DNA of 64,000 nt. It comes from Streptomyces olivoverticillatus (GTDB lineage: Bacteria > Actinomycetota > Actinomycetes > Streptomycetales > Streptomycetaceae). The stretch is from assembly GCF_014203555.1 (NCBI RefSeq), contig NZ_JACHJH010000004.1:558001-622000 (forward strand), in the 5' to 3' direction. The notes under the pieces are model-generated. The model was not told the origin of the DNA and ran no database searches. It saw nothing but the letters and a program-made list of their open reading frames with translations. Made by a program: the position numbers and the translations under genes. Of the stretch, positions 63,005-64,000 are shown one piece after another. The stretch's first letter is position 1. Each line of letters starts with the position of its first letter.

Positions 63005-63715
63005 TCAGCCTCTGAGCTTGTAGCCGAAGCCGCGGACCGTCTCGATCCGGTCCTGGCCGATCTTGCCGCGCAGCCGCTGTACGTGCACGTCCACCACGCG
63101 GGTGTCGCCGCCCCAGCCGTAGTCCCAGACCCGCTCCAGCAGCCGGTCGCGCGAGAGCACGGTGCCGGGCGCGGCGGAGAACTCCAGCAGCAGCCGCATC
63201 TCGGTGGGGGTCAGGGCGACGGGCGCGCCCGCCTTGCGGACCTCCATGCCCTCCGTGTCGACCTCCAGGTCGCCGAAGCGCAGCACTCCGCCTTCGAGGG
63301 CCTCGTCGGCGGTGTCGGTCGCCGCGCCGCCCGCGGAGCCGCTGGCGTGGCCGAAGCGGCGCAGCACGGCCCGGATGCGGGCGACGAGCACGGCGCCGTC
63401 GAAGGGCTTGGTCACATAGTCGTCGGCGCCGGCCTCCAGGCCGAGCACGACGTCGATGGAGTCGGCACGCGCCGACAGCATGATCACGGGAACGGTCGAC
63501 TCGTCGCGGATCCGGCGGCAGAGGCTGACGCCGTCCAGGCCGGGGACCATCACGTCGAGGAGCGCGATGTCGGGCCGCCGGGCGCGGAAGCTCTCCAGCC
63601 CCAGCAGGCCGTCGGGCACCGCGGTCACCATGAAGCCGTCACGCTCCAGCGCGAGCTGGGTCGCCTCCCGGATGACGTCGTCGTCCTCGACGAAGAGCAC
63701 ATGCGTATCGGCCAC
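63005..63715 (-). CDS. cseB: response regulator CseB
   Basis: 236 residues, OmpR family. Receiver with phospho-acceptor Asp in ALLDVMVPGLDGVSLCRRIR, Lys in YVTKPFDGA; linker of Ala/Gly/Thr; winged helix ending GYGWGGDTRVVDVHVQRLRG-type and ETVRGFGYKLRG. Matches CseB closely as remembered. GTG with GAGAG upstream. Positioned between cseA and cseC, 7 bp after cseA. Confidence 0.94.
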   Translation of the reverse strand: MADTHVLFVEDDDVIREATQLALERDGFMVTAVPDGLLGLESFRARRPDIALLDVMVPGLDGVSLCRRIRDESTVPVIMLSARADSIDVVLGLEAGADDYVTKPFDGAVLVARIRAVLRRFGHASGSAGGAATDTADEALEGGVLRFGDLEVDTEGMEVRKAGAPVALTPTEMRLLLEFSAAPGTVLSRDRLLERVWDYGWGGDTRVVDVHVQRLRGKIGQDRIETVRGFGYKLRG

Positions 63716-63722
63716 GCGGCTC

Positions 63723-64000
63723 TCAGCCCTCCGTTCCTTCGCTCGGGACCTTGCTGGTGTTGCCCACCTTGCCGTAGTCGGTGTGCGTCCGGCCGGTCTC
63801 CCGGAAGTTCCCGTCCGACCAGTGGTAGATCAGGACATCCTCTCCCGACGCACAGCACACCGCGTCACCCGGCCCGTAGACCTGCTTGGTGATCTGCAGA
63901 TCGCGCCGGTCTATGCCGGCGTAGACGGGCGACTGCTCGGCCGTGAACACATTCTCGTACGAGTCGCCCTTGGGGCGGTAGACGTACGAGCCGATGCCGA
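63723..64000 (-). CDS. cseA: CseA-like protein, 3' part only (N-terminus beyond window)
   Basis: About 92 C-terminal residues: YVYRPKGDSYENVFTAEQSP, VYGPGDAVCCASGEDVLIYH, ending KVPSEGTEG. The lipoprotein signal would lie off the window. CseA is a lipoprotein that tunes the sigE-CseBC envelope-stress pathway; the assignment rests on position before cseB and on general likeness. sigE should lie further upstream. Confidence 0.72.
   Translation of the reverse strand, partial: GIGSYVYRPKGDSYENVFTAEQSPVYAGIDRRDLQITKQVYGPGDAVCCASGEDVLIYHWSDGNFRETGRTHTDYGKVGNTSKVPSEGTEG

Overview
The window is high-GC actinobacterial DNA, almost certainly a Streptomyces chromosome. Signs are the GC-rich third codon positions, many GTG starts, 4-bp ATGA/GTGA gene overlaps, WhiJ-type XRE/DUF397/ATPase gene sets, Lsr2, ClpC, the CseBC signalling genes and the zinc-free ribosomal paralogues. 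Gene order from about 18 kb onward (ppa, dacB, metalloprotease, tilS, hpt, ftsH, folE, folP, folB, folK, nuoD2, panC, nadB, nadC, coaX, argA, lsr2, clpC, M23 peptidase, cseC, cseB, cseA) is the conserved core order as I remember it from Streptomyces coelicolor. No rRNA, tRNA, CRISPR array, IS transposase or origin was seen.

Layout. 1-5.5 kb: partial S8 peptidase, TerB and MreB-like genes, a UBP zinc-finger gene, then a zinc-starvation divergon (rpsN-rpmB left, rpmG-GTPase right) around a Zur-like box. 5.6-7.6 kb: a first WhiJ-like set (DUF397, ATPase, XRE) sharing an operator-like element. 7.7-10.5 kb: aldehyde dehydrogenase, DinB, PadR. 10.5-15.7 kb: an accessory-looking stretch with a winged-helix/zinc-ribbon protein, a second WhiJ-like set, a small exported protein, two Uma2 nucleases and a YbjQ protein. 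15.9-18.8 kb: DedA and ThrE membrane proteins.

18.8-33.7 kb: pyrophosphatase, PBP4-type peptidase, tRNA modification, purine salvage, FtsH and the folate genes. A DUF2156 (MprF-like) gene and a MITE-like element lie between folE and folP. 33.7-37.5 kb: a complete osmoprotectant ABC transporter. 37.5-44.5 kb: an orphan NuoD paralogue next to a MidA-family methyltransferase, a NarL-type two-component pair and an ArsR-type divergon. 44.6-49.9 kb: a translationally coupled pantothenate/NAD operon in which nadB and nadC form one open frame. 50-54 kb: small and regulatory genes, argA and lsr2. 54.5-57.1 kb: clpC.

57.1-60.6 kb holds the best candidate for an unusual system: a trypco2-like small protein overlapping a trypsin-NACHT-LRR protein, a bacterial NLR-like conflict module inserted between clpC and the cell-envelope genes. 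The window ends with an M23 peptidase and the 3' part of the cell-envelope stress operon (cseA-cseB-cseC).

Other points of interest: ribosomal protein L33 carries an in-frame insert resembling a Streptomyces genomic repeat; a hairpin appears to bridge the ftsH Shine-Dalgarno to its start; NuoD2 has Trp at the conserved quinone-site Tyr and is encoded beside a homologue of the enzyme that methylates its human counterpart.
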